The notes under the pieces were generated by a model. That model did no database searches. It was not told the origin of the DNA and worked only from the letters and a program-made list of their open reading frames with translations. Made by a program: the position numbers and the translations under genes. This document shows, piece after piece, positions 1 to 8,548 of a DNA stretch of 46,633 nt (its first letter is position 1; each line of letters starts with the position of its first letter). This DNA comes from Ruminococcus sp. (lineage in GTDB: Bacteria > Bacillota > Clostridia > Oscillospirales > Ruminococcaceae). The stretch lies in the NCBI GenBank assembly GCA_031262835.1, contig JAISGY010000042.1:1-46633 (forward strand), read 5' to 3'.

Positions 1-307
<307 letters not shown>

Positions 308-424
308 TCGTAACTCATTTTTGTTCGACTCATACGTTTGCAACTTCCCTTTCTATTCGGTTTTGAGGCTTCTAAGTGTGTACTACACACAAGCCTTATA
401 CACAAATCGTGATTAGCAGAGACC

Positions 425-468
425 CCGCCGCTTGATTACTATGCGCTACATTAAACTGTGCGCGGCGG
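425..468 (+). other. Hairpin in the 23S-5S spacer
   Basis: CCGCCGC at 425-431 is complementary to GCGGCGG at 462-468, just upstream of 5S rRNA. It probably forms a processing stem in the 23S-5S spacer. The rest of the 308-494 spacer shows only a short GTGTGT/ACACAC hairpin near 377-391 and no gene. Confidence 0.45.
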
Positions 469-494
469 CGAAAGTCCTGTCAGGTCACTGACAC

Positions 495-608
<114 letters not shown>

Positions 609-631
609 CATATTCTTTTCCGTAATATGTG

Positions 632-657
632 TATAACAGCCCGTTATGGCTGTTATA
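632..657 (+). other. 10-bp hairpin between 5S rRNA and tRNA
   Basis: TATAACAGCC and GGCTGTTATA form a perfect 10-bp stem around a 6-nt loop. No real U-tract follows, and the tRNA begins 12 nt later. An RNA-processing stem is therefore more likely than a terminator. Confidence 0.4.
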
Positions 658-669
658 TTCATATTCCAC

Positions 670-743
670 GGACCATTAGCTCAGTTGGTTAGAGCAACCG
701 GCTCATAACCGGTAGGTCCCGGGTTCGAGTCCCTGATGGTCCA
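670..743 (+). tRNA. tRNA with CAT anticodon (likely tRNA-Ile2, otherwise Met)
   Basis: A complete cloverleaf is visible. The acceptor GGACCAT pairs with ATGGTCC, the anticodon stem is ACCGG/CCGGT with loop CTCATAA, and the T-loop is TTCGAGT. CCA is not encoded. The anticodon CAT fits Met or lysidine-modified Ile2. The GGACC acceptor with a CTCATAA loop resembles Firmicute tRNA-Ile(CAT), whereas the tRNA at 43892 has the elongator-Met-like TTCATAC loop. The Ile2 assignment is inference. Confidence 0.93.
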
Positions 744-840
744 GATGACAGACTACAGATTACAGAATGAAGCAAGCGGCAGTGCGAGCAATATGAATAC
801 GAATTTCTGTATTCTGTCCTCTCGCTTCTGTCCTCTGTTT

Positions 841-913
841 AGGGGTATAGCTCAGCAGGTAGAGCAGCGGTCTCCAAAACCGCGTGCCGAGGGTTCGATT
901 CCTTCTGCCCCTG
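841..913 (+). tRNA. tRNA-Trp (CCA)
   Basis: The acceptor stem AGGGGTA pairs with TGCCCCT. The anticodon stem is GCGGT/ACCGC with loop CTCCAAA, giving anticodon CCA. The T-arm and discriminator base are present and no CCA tail is encoded. It lies in the same orientation as the rRNA genes and upstream of the operon terminator. The 97-nt gap before it holds only a short imperfect repeat (TTCTGTCCTCT twice). Confidence 0.95.
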
Positions 914-964
914 TCCGGTGCAAATATAAACACCATGCGTCGCTTTTTGATAATTACCGCCGTT

Positions 965-995
965 GCCGACTTGTTGTCGGCTTATTTTGATTTTT
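965..995 (+). terminator. Rho-independent terminator of the rRNA/tRNA operon
   Basis: The stem GCCGAC (965-970)/GTCGGC (976-981) with loop TTGTT is followed by a T-rich tract (982-995). It separates the RNA genes from the coding operon that starts ~10 bases later. Confidence 0.75.
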
Positions 996-1005
996 GGTGA
1001 CTAAA

Positions 1006-1758
1006 ATGTCAATTATTAACACTTTCGACAACGAAACCCCCGCCCTAATTAACCCCAACGTCTTAGCAGCAAAAAAGCCGGGATTTCCCGATACCGCAAT
1101 CGTCTGTTTCGGCGAGCATTTTATCGACGCACTTGACGAACTTTGCGGCATGGAAATGCTTGACGTAATGATTGCCTGCGTGAACGTCCCGGTCTATAAA
1201 TTCACTTACGAAGAAAAAGTTTTCGCTGCGTATTGCTCAACCCTTGGAGGTCCCGCGACTGTCCAGCTCATGGAACTGATGGCGGAAAAGGGTTGCAAGC
1301 GTTTCATCTTCTTCGGCTCATGCGGGGTTTTAGACAACAATATCCCTCCCCTAAAGCTTATTCTTCCTACCGAAGCTTATCGCGACGAGGGTACAAGCTA
1401 CCACTACGCGCCGCCGTCCGACTATATTACGGTAAAAAACGCCGGGCGGCTTGATGAAATCATGACGGAGCTTGAAATTCCGCACGTTTCGGGCAAAACA
1501 TGGACGACCGACGCGCTATTCCGCGAGACCGCCGGCAACACCGCGAAACGCAAAGCCGACGGTTGCATTGCCGTTGATATGGAATGTGCCTCTGTAACCG
1601 CCGCCGCCGATTTTCGCGGTACTCAAACTTATTACATTCTCTACTCCGCCGACAGCTTGGATTCTGACGAGTGGGATTCCCGGACACTCGGGAAACTCCG
1701 GCAGGAAAACCGCACCGACTTCATGCGGACGTTGCTTGAAATTGCGGCAAAAATCTGA
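1006..1758 (+). CDS. Nucleoside phosphorylase (PNP/UDP family)
   Basis: This ~250-aa protein belongs to the PNP_UDP_1 fold and splits purine nucleosides or uridine with phosphate in cytosolic nucleoside salvage. Visible family features are GSCGVL (residues 104-109), an EAYRDEGTSYHY segment (123-134) typical of the base-binding wall, and VDMECAS (190-196), whose Glu contacts the ribose. ATG 1006 is chosen as start; TTG 994 and GTG 997 are in-frame alternatives. The neighbour thyX supports a nucleotide-metabolism role. Purine versus uridine specificity cannot be read from the sequence by eye. Confidence 0.88.
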   Translation: MSIINTFDNETPALINPNVLAAKKPGFPDTAIVCFGEHFIDALDELCGMEMLDVMIACVNVPVYKFTYEEKVFAAYCSTLGGPATVQLMELMAEKGCKRFIFFGSCGVLDNNIPPLKLILPTEAYRDEGTSYHYAPPSDYITVKNAGRLDEIMTELEIPHVSGKTWTTDALFRETAGNTAKRKADGCIAVDMECASVTAAADFRGTQTYYILYSADSLDSDEWDSRTLGKLRQENRTDFMRTLLEIAAKI

Positions 1759-1774
1759 TTTTCGAGGTAAATTT

Positions 1775-2401
1775 ATGTTAATTATCCCGCCCTCAACCGA
1801 AATTATGGACAACATCGCCCCTGTCCGCATTATGCAAAATATTGAAAAAATCGGGCGGATTTGTTATAAATCCGAGGACAGAATTACTTCCGATTCGGCG
1901 GAAAAATTTATCGGCAACATCATTAAAAGCGGGCACGAATCGGTAATAGAACACGAAAAAATCAGCGTCCGCTTCATCTGCGACCGCGGTGTAACGCACG
2001 AAATCGTCCGCCACCGTATCGCAAGCTACAGCCAAGAAAGTACCCGCTATTGCAACTATACCAAGGACAAATTCGGTTCGGAATTGACCTTCATTAAGCC
2101 TTGCTTCTGGGCGGAAGATTCAGACAATTACAGAATTTGGGTAGCCCAGATGCAGGCGGCGGAAGATGCTTACAACGCCCTCATTGCAGGCGGCGCAACC
2201 CCCGAGGAGGCGCGAAGCGTCCTTCCGACGTCTCTTAAGACTGAAATTGCCGTAACAATGGACCTTCGCGAGTGGCGGCATTTTCTCGGGCTTCGCGGCA
2301 GTGCCCGCTCCCACCCGCAGATGCGCGAAGTTGTTCTTCCCCTTCTTGCAAAGTTTAAGGAGCTTCTTCCGATAATTTTTGAGGATATAAATGTCGAGTA
2401 A
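1775..2401 (+). CDS. thyX: FAD-dependent thymidylate synthase ThyX
   Basis: It makes dTMP from dUMP using methylenetetrahydrofolate, FAD and NADPH. The ThyX signature is present as RHRIASYSQESTRY (residues 79-92), matching the RHRxxSxxxxSxR flavin/dUMP motif. Length is 208 aa, near the family norm. ATG 1775 is preceded by CGAGGTAA as Shine-Dalgarno; an upstream non-ATG extension is less likely. It follows the phosphorylase by 16 bases, and its stop overlaps the next gene's start, suggesting co-transcription. The window shows no thyA. Confidence 0.95.
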   Translation: MLIIPPSTEIMDNIAPVRIMQNIEKIGRICYKSEDRITSDSAEKFIGNIIKSGHESVIEHEKISVRFICDRGVTHEIVRHRIASYSQESTRYCNYTKDKFGSELTFIKPCFWAEDSDNYRIWVAQMQAAEDAYNALIAGGATPEEARSVLPTSLKTEIAVTMDLREWRHFLGLRGSARSHPQMREVVLPLLAKFKELLPIIFEDINVE

Positions 2402-3614
2402 ATTAAGTCTGCTGCTAATCTGTCTGCTGTTGCTTTTTGTCGGCTGTACTCCTATCGGCGAGGCAGAACCGCCCGCAACGGTTATGTTAACCGAAAGTAC
2501 AACTGCTGCAACAACCGCCCCGCCGGTTACGACCACAGTTGCAACGACAACGACCGTACCGCCATTAAATAAACGTTTGGAATTTCTTGCCGTCGGGGAC
2601 AACCTTATCCACACCTACATTTTCTACGATGCGGGTGAGCGTGCGGAGGCGATGGGGAATTCGGGTGCGTACGACTTTTCGGGAATGTACGACGGGATTC
2701 GCCCGCTTGTTAAGGCTGCCGATATTGCCTATATTAACCAAGAAACGCCGCTTGCCGGTGAGGAATACGGCTACAGCGGTTATCCGCAGTTTAACACCCC
2801 GCGCGAGATGGGGACAAACCTTGTCGAGATGGGGTTCGACATTATTAATATTGCTAACAACCATATGCTTGATATGCGGGACAGCGGGCTTGTCGCGACG
2901 ATTGACTATTGGGACACGCAGGATGTGCTGCAAATCGGCGGATATCGCGACCAACAAGACTACGACACTATTCGTTACTATGAATACGACGGCGTGACGA
3001 TTGCGTTTTTGTCCTACACCTACGGCACGAACGGAATTCCGCTTCAAGGCAAGTACGACCTTGTCATACCTCTCCCCGACGACGAAACGATTAAGCGGCA
3101 CCTCACCGAGGCGAGGGAGAATGCGGATTTCGTCTTTGTGTCATTCCATTGGGGCTGGGAGGACACCTTCGACCCGAACGACGACCAAAAACATTACGCC
3201 GCCCTCTGCAACGAGTACGGCGCGGACGTAATTATCGGAACGCACCCCCATGTTCTCCAGCCGATTGAGGTTTTGACGAACGAGGGGGGGCATGAAACGC
3301 TCGTAATATATTCGCTTGGGAACCTTCTTTCGACCCAAAATTACTATCGCAACATGGTTGGCGGGCTTGTAACCTTCGATATTGTCATGACGGACGACCT
3401 AAAGGCGATTGAAAATGTTAAGTTAACCCCGACAATGACCTACTACAACTCCCGCCACAGAGAACTCTCCCTATATCTTTTAGAAGACTTCCCGCGAGAT
3501 ATGGTTTCGACCCACGGCGCGCAGGTTAACAAGTATTTCACCTACGAGACGCTTGCGGATATGGTTATTGATGTTATACCGGAGGAGTATTTGAACTTTA
3601 GTCCGGCGGAATAG
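2391..3614 (+). CDS. CapA-like (PGA_cap) lipoprotein, metallophosphatase fold
   Basis: 407 aa. A lipoprotein signal (hydrophobic residues 5-18, lipobox ending in Cys19) leads to a Thr-rich linker at about 33-60. From ~65 comes the CapA/PGA_cap calcineurin-like domain, with VGDNLIH near the start, ANNHMLD in the middle and THPHVLQ later, all consistent with metal binding. CapA relatives act in poly-gamma-glutamate capsule export or anchoring, but no capB or capC is present. The role here is therefore only 'secreted CapA-family lipoprotein'. The start overlaps thyX by 11 bases. Confidence 0.85.
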   Translation: MSSKLSLLLICLLLLFVGCTPIGEAEPPATVMLTESTTAATTAPPVTTTVATTTTVPPLNKRLEFLAVGDNLIHTYIFYDAGERAEAMGNSGAYDFSGMYDGIRPLVKAADIAYINQETPLAGEEYGYSGYPQFNTPREMGTNLVEMGFDIINIANNHMLDMRDSGLVATIDYWDTQDVLQIGGYRDQQDYDTIRYYEYDGVTIAFLSYTYGTNGIPLQGKYDLVIPLPDDETIKRHLTEARENADFVFVSFHWGWEDTFDPNDDQKHYAALCNEYGADVIIGTHPHVLQPIEVLTNEGGHETLVIYSLGNLLSTQNYYRNMVGGLVTFDIVMTDDLKAIENVKLTPTMTYYNSRHRELSLYLLEDFPRDMVSTHGAQVNKYFTYETLADMVIDVIPEEYLNFSPAE

Positions 3615-3620
3615 AAAAAG

Positions 3621-3650
3621 GAGGGATTACGAAAAGGATAATCCCTCTTT
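3621..3650. terminator. Bidirectional terminator between capA-like gene and small ORF
   Basis: GAGGGATTA (3621-3629) pairs with TAATCCCTC (3639-3647) around a 9-nt loop. T-runs lie on both sides: TTT downstream on plus and CTTTTT on minus. It sits between convergent genes and can end both transcripts. Confidence 0.8.
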
Positions 3651-3665
3651 ATTAATACGAAGAGT

Positions 3666-3908
3666 TTATATATGTTCAACCCTGTTAGGTATGCCGAATT
3701 TTTGAGCCGTTAATTTTGCGTTTTCAAACAGTTCAACAGGCGTTAACCCTTCCCAAAGGTTCTCACGCCACGCAGTGTAATCAAAACCGGGGTTTTTAAT
3801 ATTCAGAAGAAAAATCTCAAGTTCAATGGTATCGAAAACCTTTCGCAGTGCTTTCATACCGACACTGATAACAGCTTGTGTATGCGGGTCATAAGTTATA
3901 TTATTCAA
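3666..3908 (-). CDS. Small conserved protein paired with a PIN-domain protein (possible antitoxin)
   Basis: 80-aa acidic protein of unknown function. It resembles, from memory, small proteins in cyanobacteria and Firmicutes that begin with an 'ITY-P-TQA' segment and carry an FDYTxWRxxLW segment (here ~residues 43-52), often beside a PIN protein. It probably starts at TTG (3908-3906), which overlaps the PIN stop in a TTGA junction and has a strong GGAGG eight bases upstream. Tight translational coupling suggests a functional pair, with this as the candidate antitoxin or partner. No DNA-binding motif is evident. Confidence 0.7.
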   Translation of the reverse strand: MNNITYDPHTQAVISVGMKALRKVFDTIELEIFLLNIKNPGFDYTAWRENLWEGLTPVELFENAKLTAQKFGIPNRVEHI

Positions 3909-4354
3909 TCTTCATTCCTCCAAATTTCGGTAAAATCTATCGGATTGATTATCTTAATTCGATTATCTTTATATCGAAGTAACCTTTTATCCGTGGTTAT
4001 CATATAATCGCTCTCCGAAACAATTGCACAAGCAACATGAGAAGCATCTTTCAGTTTCACTCCCGAACGCATTATGTCCGATGTTATTGTTACAAGCTCC
4101 GGATGTATATCTGCATTAATATAGTATTTAGCATATCTGTTGATAAATTCAAGTATTTCAGTTTTACTGTCCTCAAATTTACTTGCATTTATTTCTTCAA
4201 GAGAAATCGGCGAATATACAAGTTCCAATTCACCGAGTTTTATCAGCGATTGTATAAAAATTTTCGCGTTTGCTTCCTTGAAATTTTCACCGATTGTCGG
4301 GTCGTCAAATGGTCGGTTATAGCAACAGTTATCCAGATAAATCTTTAATTTCAC
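3905..4354 (-). CDS. PIN-domain protein, putative VapC-like ribonuclease toxin
   Basis: 149 aa. It starts with KIYLDNCCYNRP, giving the first PIN acidic residue at Asp8. Conserved Glu residues follow in SLEEIN, then Asp in KDASHVA and Asp in ITTDKRL, which together form a Mg-dependent nuclease site. PIN proteins of this size are usually VapC-type RNases. The likely start is GTG 4354 with AAGGAAG upstream. Toxin-first order followed by the small partner is the reverse of classical vapBC. It lies 31 bases after the flagellin gene on the same strand. Toxicity is inferred. Confidence 0.8.
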   Translation of the reverse strand: MKLKIYLDNCCYNRPFDDPTIGENFKEANAKIFIQSLIKLGELELVYSPISLEEINASKFEDSKTEILEFINRYAKYYINADIHPELVTITSDIMRSGVKLKDASHVACAIVSESDYMITTDKRLLRYKDNRIKIINPIDFTEIWRNED

Positions 4355-4385
4355 AGTGCCGTTACTTCCTTATTATTTTTTGTCA

Positions 4386-5306
4386 TCAAACATTATTAAG
4401 CAGCCCCAAAATCCCCTTCTGCTGTTCCATAATAACACGTAAAGCGTACTGTTGCGCCTGCGCTAATATTTGAAGTCGGGCGAGTTTCAAGGTCTCTTCC
4501 GCTAAGTCCGCGTCGCGGATACGCGATTCGGCTTCGGAAAGGTTTAAGCTTGTTTCGGTAAGATTGTTAATCTTGTGATTAAGGCGATTTTCAACCGCAC
4601 CGAGTTTCGCACGTACAAGCGAAACCTTATTTATCGCGAAGTCAATTTGGTCAATTGCAAGGTTCGCGTCAAGCTGCGTCGAAATGTTAATCTTATCGTC
4701 CTTAAAACCAAGCCCCTCGGCGGTTGTGTTAGGGTCGGCTTCAAGCTCGCCGATTGATTTTTTACGCGCCGCATCGGGGTCGTCCATAAACTGCCAAGCA
4801 TCTTCATAGCCCATGTCGAAGGATTTTAAATCCTTTGTCCGCGCACCAACCTGCAAGTCTAAATTCTCGTTGTAGTCAAGCCCCTCCGCGCCGCCGTCAA
4901 GAAGCGTTCGCCCGTTAAAATCCGTTCCGGCAATATCGTTAAGTTCTTCGATAAGTTCGGAAAATTCAAGCTGAAGCGCGGCTCTGTCCGTTTCGTTGCT
5001 GTATATACCGTTCGCGGATTGTGTTGCGAGGGTTTTCATGCGGTTGAGGATCGCGTGTGTTTCATTAAGCGCGCCCTCATAGGTGCTAAGCATACTTACG
5101 CCGTCTTCCGCATTAGCTATGGCTTGATTCATACCCGAAATCTGTGAGCGCATCTTTTCGGACACAGCAAGCCCCGCCGGGTCGTCCGCGGCGGAATTTA
5201 TTCTTAACCCGCTCGATATACGCCGCATTGTCTGCGCGAGGGCATTGTTTGTAAGCCCCATATACCTGAGCGTACTTGTTGCCTGTACGTTTAAGCCGAA
5301 TGCCAT
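4386..5306 (-). CDS. hag: Flagellin
   Basis: 306 aa. The N-terminal D0/D1 region is classical flagellin (RISSGLRINSAADDPAGLA at ~28-46, then helices with a TLATQSAN segment). The C-terminal D0/D1 helices are present and end in GILGLLNNV. The variable middle is short. It is exported by the flagellar type III apparatus and polymerises into the filament, so the organism is probably motile. AGAGAGGTAG precedes the ATG. No other flagellar gene is in the window, so this is a standalone filament gene. A sigma-D-like promoter candidate lies upstream. Confidence 0.96.
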   Translation of the reverse strand: MAFGLNVQATSTLRYMGLTNNALAQTMRRISSGLRINSAADDPAGLAVSEKMRSQISGMNQAIANAEDGVSMLSTYEGALNETHAILNRMKTLATQSANGIYSNETDRAALQLEFSELIEELNDIAGTDFNGRTLLDGGAEGLDYNENLDLQVGARTKDLKSFDMGYEDAWQFMDDPDAARKKSIGELEADPNTTAEGLGFKDDKINISTQLDANLAIDQIDFAINKVSLVRAKLGAVENRLNHKINNLTETSLNLSEAESRIRDADLAEETLKLARLQILAQAQQYALRVIMEQQKGILGLLNNV

Positions 5307-5362
5307 AACTGCTACCTCTCTTTACGTATATTTCGTGCAATATGGCTTAATCTTAATGCTCT

Positions 5363-5390
5363 ATATTGTAAATTTTTTTAGCAAACTTTA
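5363..5390 (-). promoter_or_regulatory. Candidate flagellar (sigma-D-like) promoter for flagellin
   Basis: On the minus strand, TAAA (5390-5387), a 16-nt spacer and TACAATAT (5370-5363) resemble the TAAA-N15-16-GCCGATAT pattern. Only 5 of 8 positions match in the -10 element. No convincing sigma-A alternative is visible. Confidence 0.35.
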
Positions 5391-5420
5391 TGTACAATCA
5401 ATTTTTATTTTGTTTTAATA

Positions 5421-5450
5421 TTGACATTCATTTAAATTGTATGCTATAAT
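5421..5450 (+). promoter_or_regulatory. Consensus sigma-A promoter for the yuiD-dxs-tlyA-nadK-argR operon
   Basis: TTGACA (5421-5426), an 18-nt spacer and TATAAT (5445-5450) lie 40 bases before the first start codon. Both hexamers match consensus perfectly. Confidence 0.85.
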
Positions 5451-5490
5451 ATATACGTGTTATATATAAATCTAAGCGGAAGGTCAACCC

Positions 5491-5952
5491 GTGTTTTATA
5501 ATTATATTTTAGTATCGGCGGTTGTCGGATGGGGTTCGGCACAGGTAATAAAAACCGTCCTGTATCTTGTTTTCAATAAGGCGTTTCGGTTTGAACGCCT
5601 CTTCGGAGCGGGCGGAATGCCCTCTTCACATTCGGCAATGGTCTGCGCGGCGATTGCTTCCTGCGCAAGAGTTGAACCGATAGCTTCGCCCCTTTTCGCG
5701 GCGTTCGCAGTCTTCGGGCTTATTACGATGTACGACGCAATGAGTGTGAGACGCGCTTCGGGGCAGCACGCCCAAGCGATAAACCGCCTCAACAAGATGT
5801 TCGACCTCCACCCCGAACGCGTCCCCGAACATGAGACCAGAAAACGCAAAAATAAAGAACTGAAGGAATTTTTAGGGCATACGCCGCTTGAAGTTTTCTG
5901 CGGAGCACTTCTCGGTGCAGCTGTTGCCTTTATTGTGCCGATTTCGTTATGA
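5491..5952 (+). CDS. Divergent PAP2 family (DUF212/YuiD-like) membrane protein
   Basis: 153 aa. The protein is hydrophobic at both ends and carries GGMPSSHSAM (residues 41-50), the SxxHS-type motif of acid phosphatase/vanadium-haloperoxidase-like PAP2 relatives. YuiD-family members are small membrane proteins of unknown substrate; lipid phosphate is a guess from the fold. The start is GTG 5491 with GGAAGG ~8 bases upstream. It is the first gene after a consensus promoter and overlaps dxs by ATGA, so a link to isoprenoid or undecaprenyl phosphate is conceivable but unproven. Confidence 0.85.
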   Translation: MFYNYILVSAVVGWGSAQVIKTVLYLVFNKAFRFERLFGAGGMPSSHSAMVCAAIASCARVEPIASPLFAAFAVFGLITMYDAMSVRRASGQHAQAINRLNKMFDLHPERVPEHETRKRKNKELKEFLGHTPLEVFCGALLGAAVAFIVPISL

Positions 5953-7838
5953 ACATTATAAGTAAACTAAAGAAGATGAACATCTTTGAGGTGAAACGTT
6001 TTTGCAGTAAAACCCGCAAAGAGATTATTGCGGCTTGCAAGAAAAACGGCGGGCACCTTGCACCGAATTTAGGAACGGTCGAGCTTACTGCCGCGCTTTA
6101 CCGTGTTTTTGATTTTCCGAAGGATAAACTTGTCTGGGACGTCGGGCATCAGAGCTACGCCGCGAAGATTATTACCGGCGAGGGGCTCGTCAATTTACGC
6201 TGTGAAGACGGCGTTTCGGGGTTTTGCCGCCCCGACCGGTCGGAATTTAACCCCGTCATAACCGGACATTCGAGCAACTCCGTTTCCGCCGCTTTGGGCC
6301 TCGCGGAAGCAATGTCAATAAGGAATGATAACCACGCAGCGGTTGCCGTTGTCGGGGACGGTGCTTTTACGGGCGGGCTATGCTTTGAAGGACTAAACAA
6401 CGCCGGGAAATCCGGCATGAATATGATTGTCATTCTTAACCAGAATGATATGTCGATCGGCAAGAACGTCGGCGCGGTTGCGAAATACTTAAGCACAATC
6501 CGTATAAGCGACAACTACTTAAGGCTCAAACAGCGCGTTAAGCAAAAACTTGCGACGCTGCCCGTTATCGGCGCGCCGCTTGCAGCCGCTATGCTAAAGA
6601 CAAAAGACGTCCTCAAGAACGCGCTTTATTATAGCTCAACGATGTTTGAACAGCTCGGCTTCGCCTATATCGGACCGATAGATGGGCACAATATCCGCGC
6701 CCTTGAGGAAGCCTTAACCGCCGCGAAGTCGATTGCGGGGGGAGAGGTTGTAACCCCGCGCAGACCTGTGCTTGTTCATATTAATACAATTAAGGGGAAG
6801 GGCTATAAACCCGCCGAAAAAAACCCGGGTGCTTACCACTCTATCCCGGTTTCATACAGTAAAAACTCACCTCCGGAAGTTTCCGCCGACTGCTTTTCGT
6901 CCGTTATCGGGAGCGAGCTTGCGGCACTTGCGAAGAAGGACAAGAAAATTGTTGCGATAACGGCGGCGATGAAATACGCCGTGGGGCTTGCGCAGTTTTC
7001 GGACAGGTTCCCCAAACGGTTTTTCGACGTGGGAATAGCGGAAGGACACGCCGTAACATTTTCGGGCGGGCTTGCTTCGGGAGGGTTAACCCCTGTTTTC
7101 TGCGTCTATTCAAGCTTTTTACAGCGCGCCTACGACCAGATTATCCACGACCTCGCTATCGCTAATCTCCATGCTGTTATCTGCGTTGACCGCGCCGGTT
7201 TTGTCGGCGAGGACGGCGAAACGCACCAAGGGCTTTTCGATATACCCTTCCTGACGTCGATTCCGAACGTGACGGTGCTTGCTCCGTCCTCCTTTGCGGA
7301 GGCAAGAGGGATGCTCGAAGCGGCTGTTAAGGCGGAGGGGATTGTTGCAATACGCTATCCGAAGGGCAATTCCTCCGCGGAGTTTGAGTATACCGGCGAA
7401 TCTTATACGTTAACAAAAACCGCCGACAAGAACAAATACTTGGCGGTAGGTTACGGCAGGCAGTTTTGCGAGATGGCGGACGCCGATGAATTTGACCTGT
7501 TAAAGTTAAATCAGATATTCCCGCTCGTCCTCCCGGACGATATTACCAAATATCAGGCGATTGAAGTCTTTGAAGAATCGATGAAAAGCGGCGGAATCGG
7601 GGAGCATATCGCGGCGGAGCTTTTAGCGAGGGGCTATTCCGGCAAGTTCGGGATAACAGCGGTAGAGGGATTTGTCCCGCAAGCGTCGGCGGAGTCGCAG
7701 CTTGCCCGATATAGTCTTGACTCGGACGGAGTTAAGAAGGTTATGGAGAAATATTACAAAAAGCCGCCGAGGGTTGTTGAAATAAATCTCAATCCTGTTC
7801 ATGTAAATAACAAGCCCAAGCACAAGAAAAAGCGGTAG
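5949..7838 (+). CDS. dxs: 1-deoxy-D-xylulose-5-phosphate synthase
   Basis: 629 aa, full length. It condenses pyruvate and glyceraldehyde-3-phosphate, using thiamine diphosphate, to start the MEP isoprenoid pathway. Seen: VWDVGHQSY (62-70), the ThDP motif GDGAFTGG (136-143) continuing into FEGLNNAG, and NQNDMSIG after it. The transketolase pyrimidine-binding domain follows from ~315, and the C-terminal transketolase domain with FEESMKSGG near 540. It overlaps the upstream PAP2 gene by four bases, so it is translationally coupled. Confidence 0.97.
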   Translation: MNIISKLKKMNIFEVKRFCSKTRKEIIAACKKNGGHLAPNLGTVELTAALYRVFDFPKDKLVWDVGHQSYAAKIITGEGLVNLRCEDGVSGFCRPDRSEFNPVITGHSSNSVSAALGLAEAMSIRNDNHAAVAVVGDGAFTGGLCFEGLNNAGKSGMNMIVILNQNDMSIGKNVGAVAKYLSTIRISDNYLRLKQRVKQKLATLPVIGAPLAAAMLKTKDVLKNALYYSSTMFEQLGFAYIGPIDGHNIRALEEALTAAKSIAGGEVVTPRRPVLVHINTIKGKGYKPAEKNPGAYHSIPVSYSKNSPPEVSADCFSSVIGSELAALAKKDKKIVAITAAMKYAVGLAQFSDRFPKRFFDVGIAEGHAVTFSGGLASGGLTPVFCVYSSFLQRAYDQIIHDLAIANLHAVICVDRAGFVGEDGETHQGLFDIPFLTSIPNVTVLAPSSFAEARGMLEAAVKAEGIVAIRYPKGNSSAEFEYTGESYTLTKTADKNKYLAVGYGRQFCEMADADEFDLLKLNQIFPLVLPDDITKYQAIEVFEESMKSGGIGEHIAAELLARGYSGKFGITAVEGFVPQASAESQLARYSLDSDGVKKVMEKYYKKPPRVVEINLNPVHVNNKPKHKKKR

Positions 7839-7843
7839 GAACT

Positions 7844-8548
7844 ATGCGTCTCGATTTGTACCTTGCGGAGAACGGCTTCGCCGAGAGCAGAGAAAAGGCG
7901 AAAACTCTTATAAAATCGGGCGCGGTCGCGGTTGGCGGGAGGGTTATAACTAAGCCGGCATTTGAAGCGGAAGATGAAGAAGTAAAGGTCCTTTCCCCCT
8001 TAAAGTACGTCAGCCGAGGCGGATACAAGCTTGAATTCGCCCTTGACAGCTTTGCGGTTGACCCAACCGGCAAAATATGTATGGACATCGGCGCGTCAAC
8101 AGGGGGCTTCACCGATTGCCTCTTACAGCGCGGCGCAAGAAGGGTTATAGCCGTTGACGTCGGCACCGCTCAACTTCACCCGTCACTTTTAGCCGACCCG
8201 AGGGTTGTTTCAATAGAGCAAGCGGACTTTCGCAGTTTAAATTATGCCGGCGAAAAAATCGAACTCTTCGTTTGCGATGTTTCGTTTATTTCGGTTACGA
8301 AAATCCTTCCCGCACTTAAAAATCTAATGGCGAAAGATTCTCACGCGCTGATTCTAATAAAACCGCAGTTTGAGATACGCTCAAGGCGCAAAAACGGGAT
8401 TATTAAGGACAACCGCGAGCGAGCAGAGGCTGTAAAGAACGTTATAGCCGCCGCAGAGGCGTTGGGGCTTAAAAACGCCGGTGTAAAGGAATGTCCCTTT
8501 ACAGGCAAAGACGGGAATATTGAATATTTCATGATGGTTAATCTATGA
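7844..8548 (+). CDS. tlyA: TlyA family rRNA 2'-O-methyltransferase
   Basis: 234 aa. An N-terminal S4 RNA-binding domain (1-60, starting MRLDLYLAE) precedes a FtsJ/RrmJ-like SAM methyltransferase with DIGASTGGFTD (81-91). The tetrad residues are plausibly present (SRGGYKL, the acidic residue in CDVSF, IKPQFE, and a late Glu). TlyA enzymes methylate cytidines of rRNA, and some relatives are called hemolysins. Gene order tlyA-nadK-argR is typical of Clostridia. It begins five bases after dxs and overlaps nadK by ATGA. Confidence 0.93.
   Translation: MRLDLYLAENGFAESREKAKTLIKSGAVAVGGRVITKPAFEAEDEEVKVLSPLKYVSRGGYKLEFALDSFAVDPTGKICMDIGASTGGFTDCLLQRGARRVIAVDVGTAQLHPSLLADPRVVSIEQADFRSLNYAGEKIELFVCDVSFISVTKILPALKNLMAKDSHALILIKPQFEIRSRRKNGIIKDNRERAEAVKNVIAAAEALGLKNAGVKECPFTGKDGNIEYFMMVNL

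Noticed and set aside
632-657. Hairpin after 5S rRNA as operon terminator
   Set aside because: No U-tract, and tRNA genes of the same orientation follow at once; a better terminator lies at 965-995.
744-840. Short repeats (TTCTGTCCTCT) between the two tRNAs as a CRISPR or regulatory array
   Set aside because: Only two imperfect copies with no regular spacers; looks like spacer slippage.
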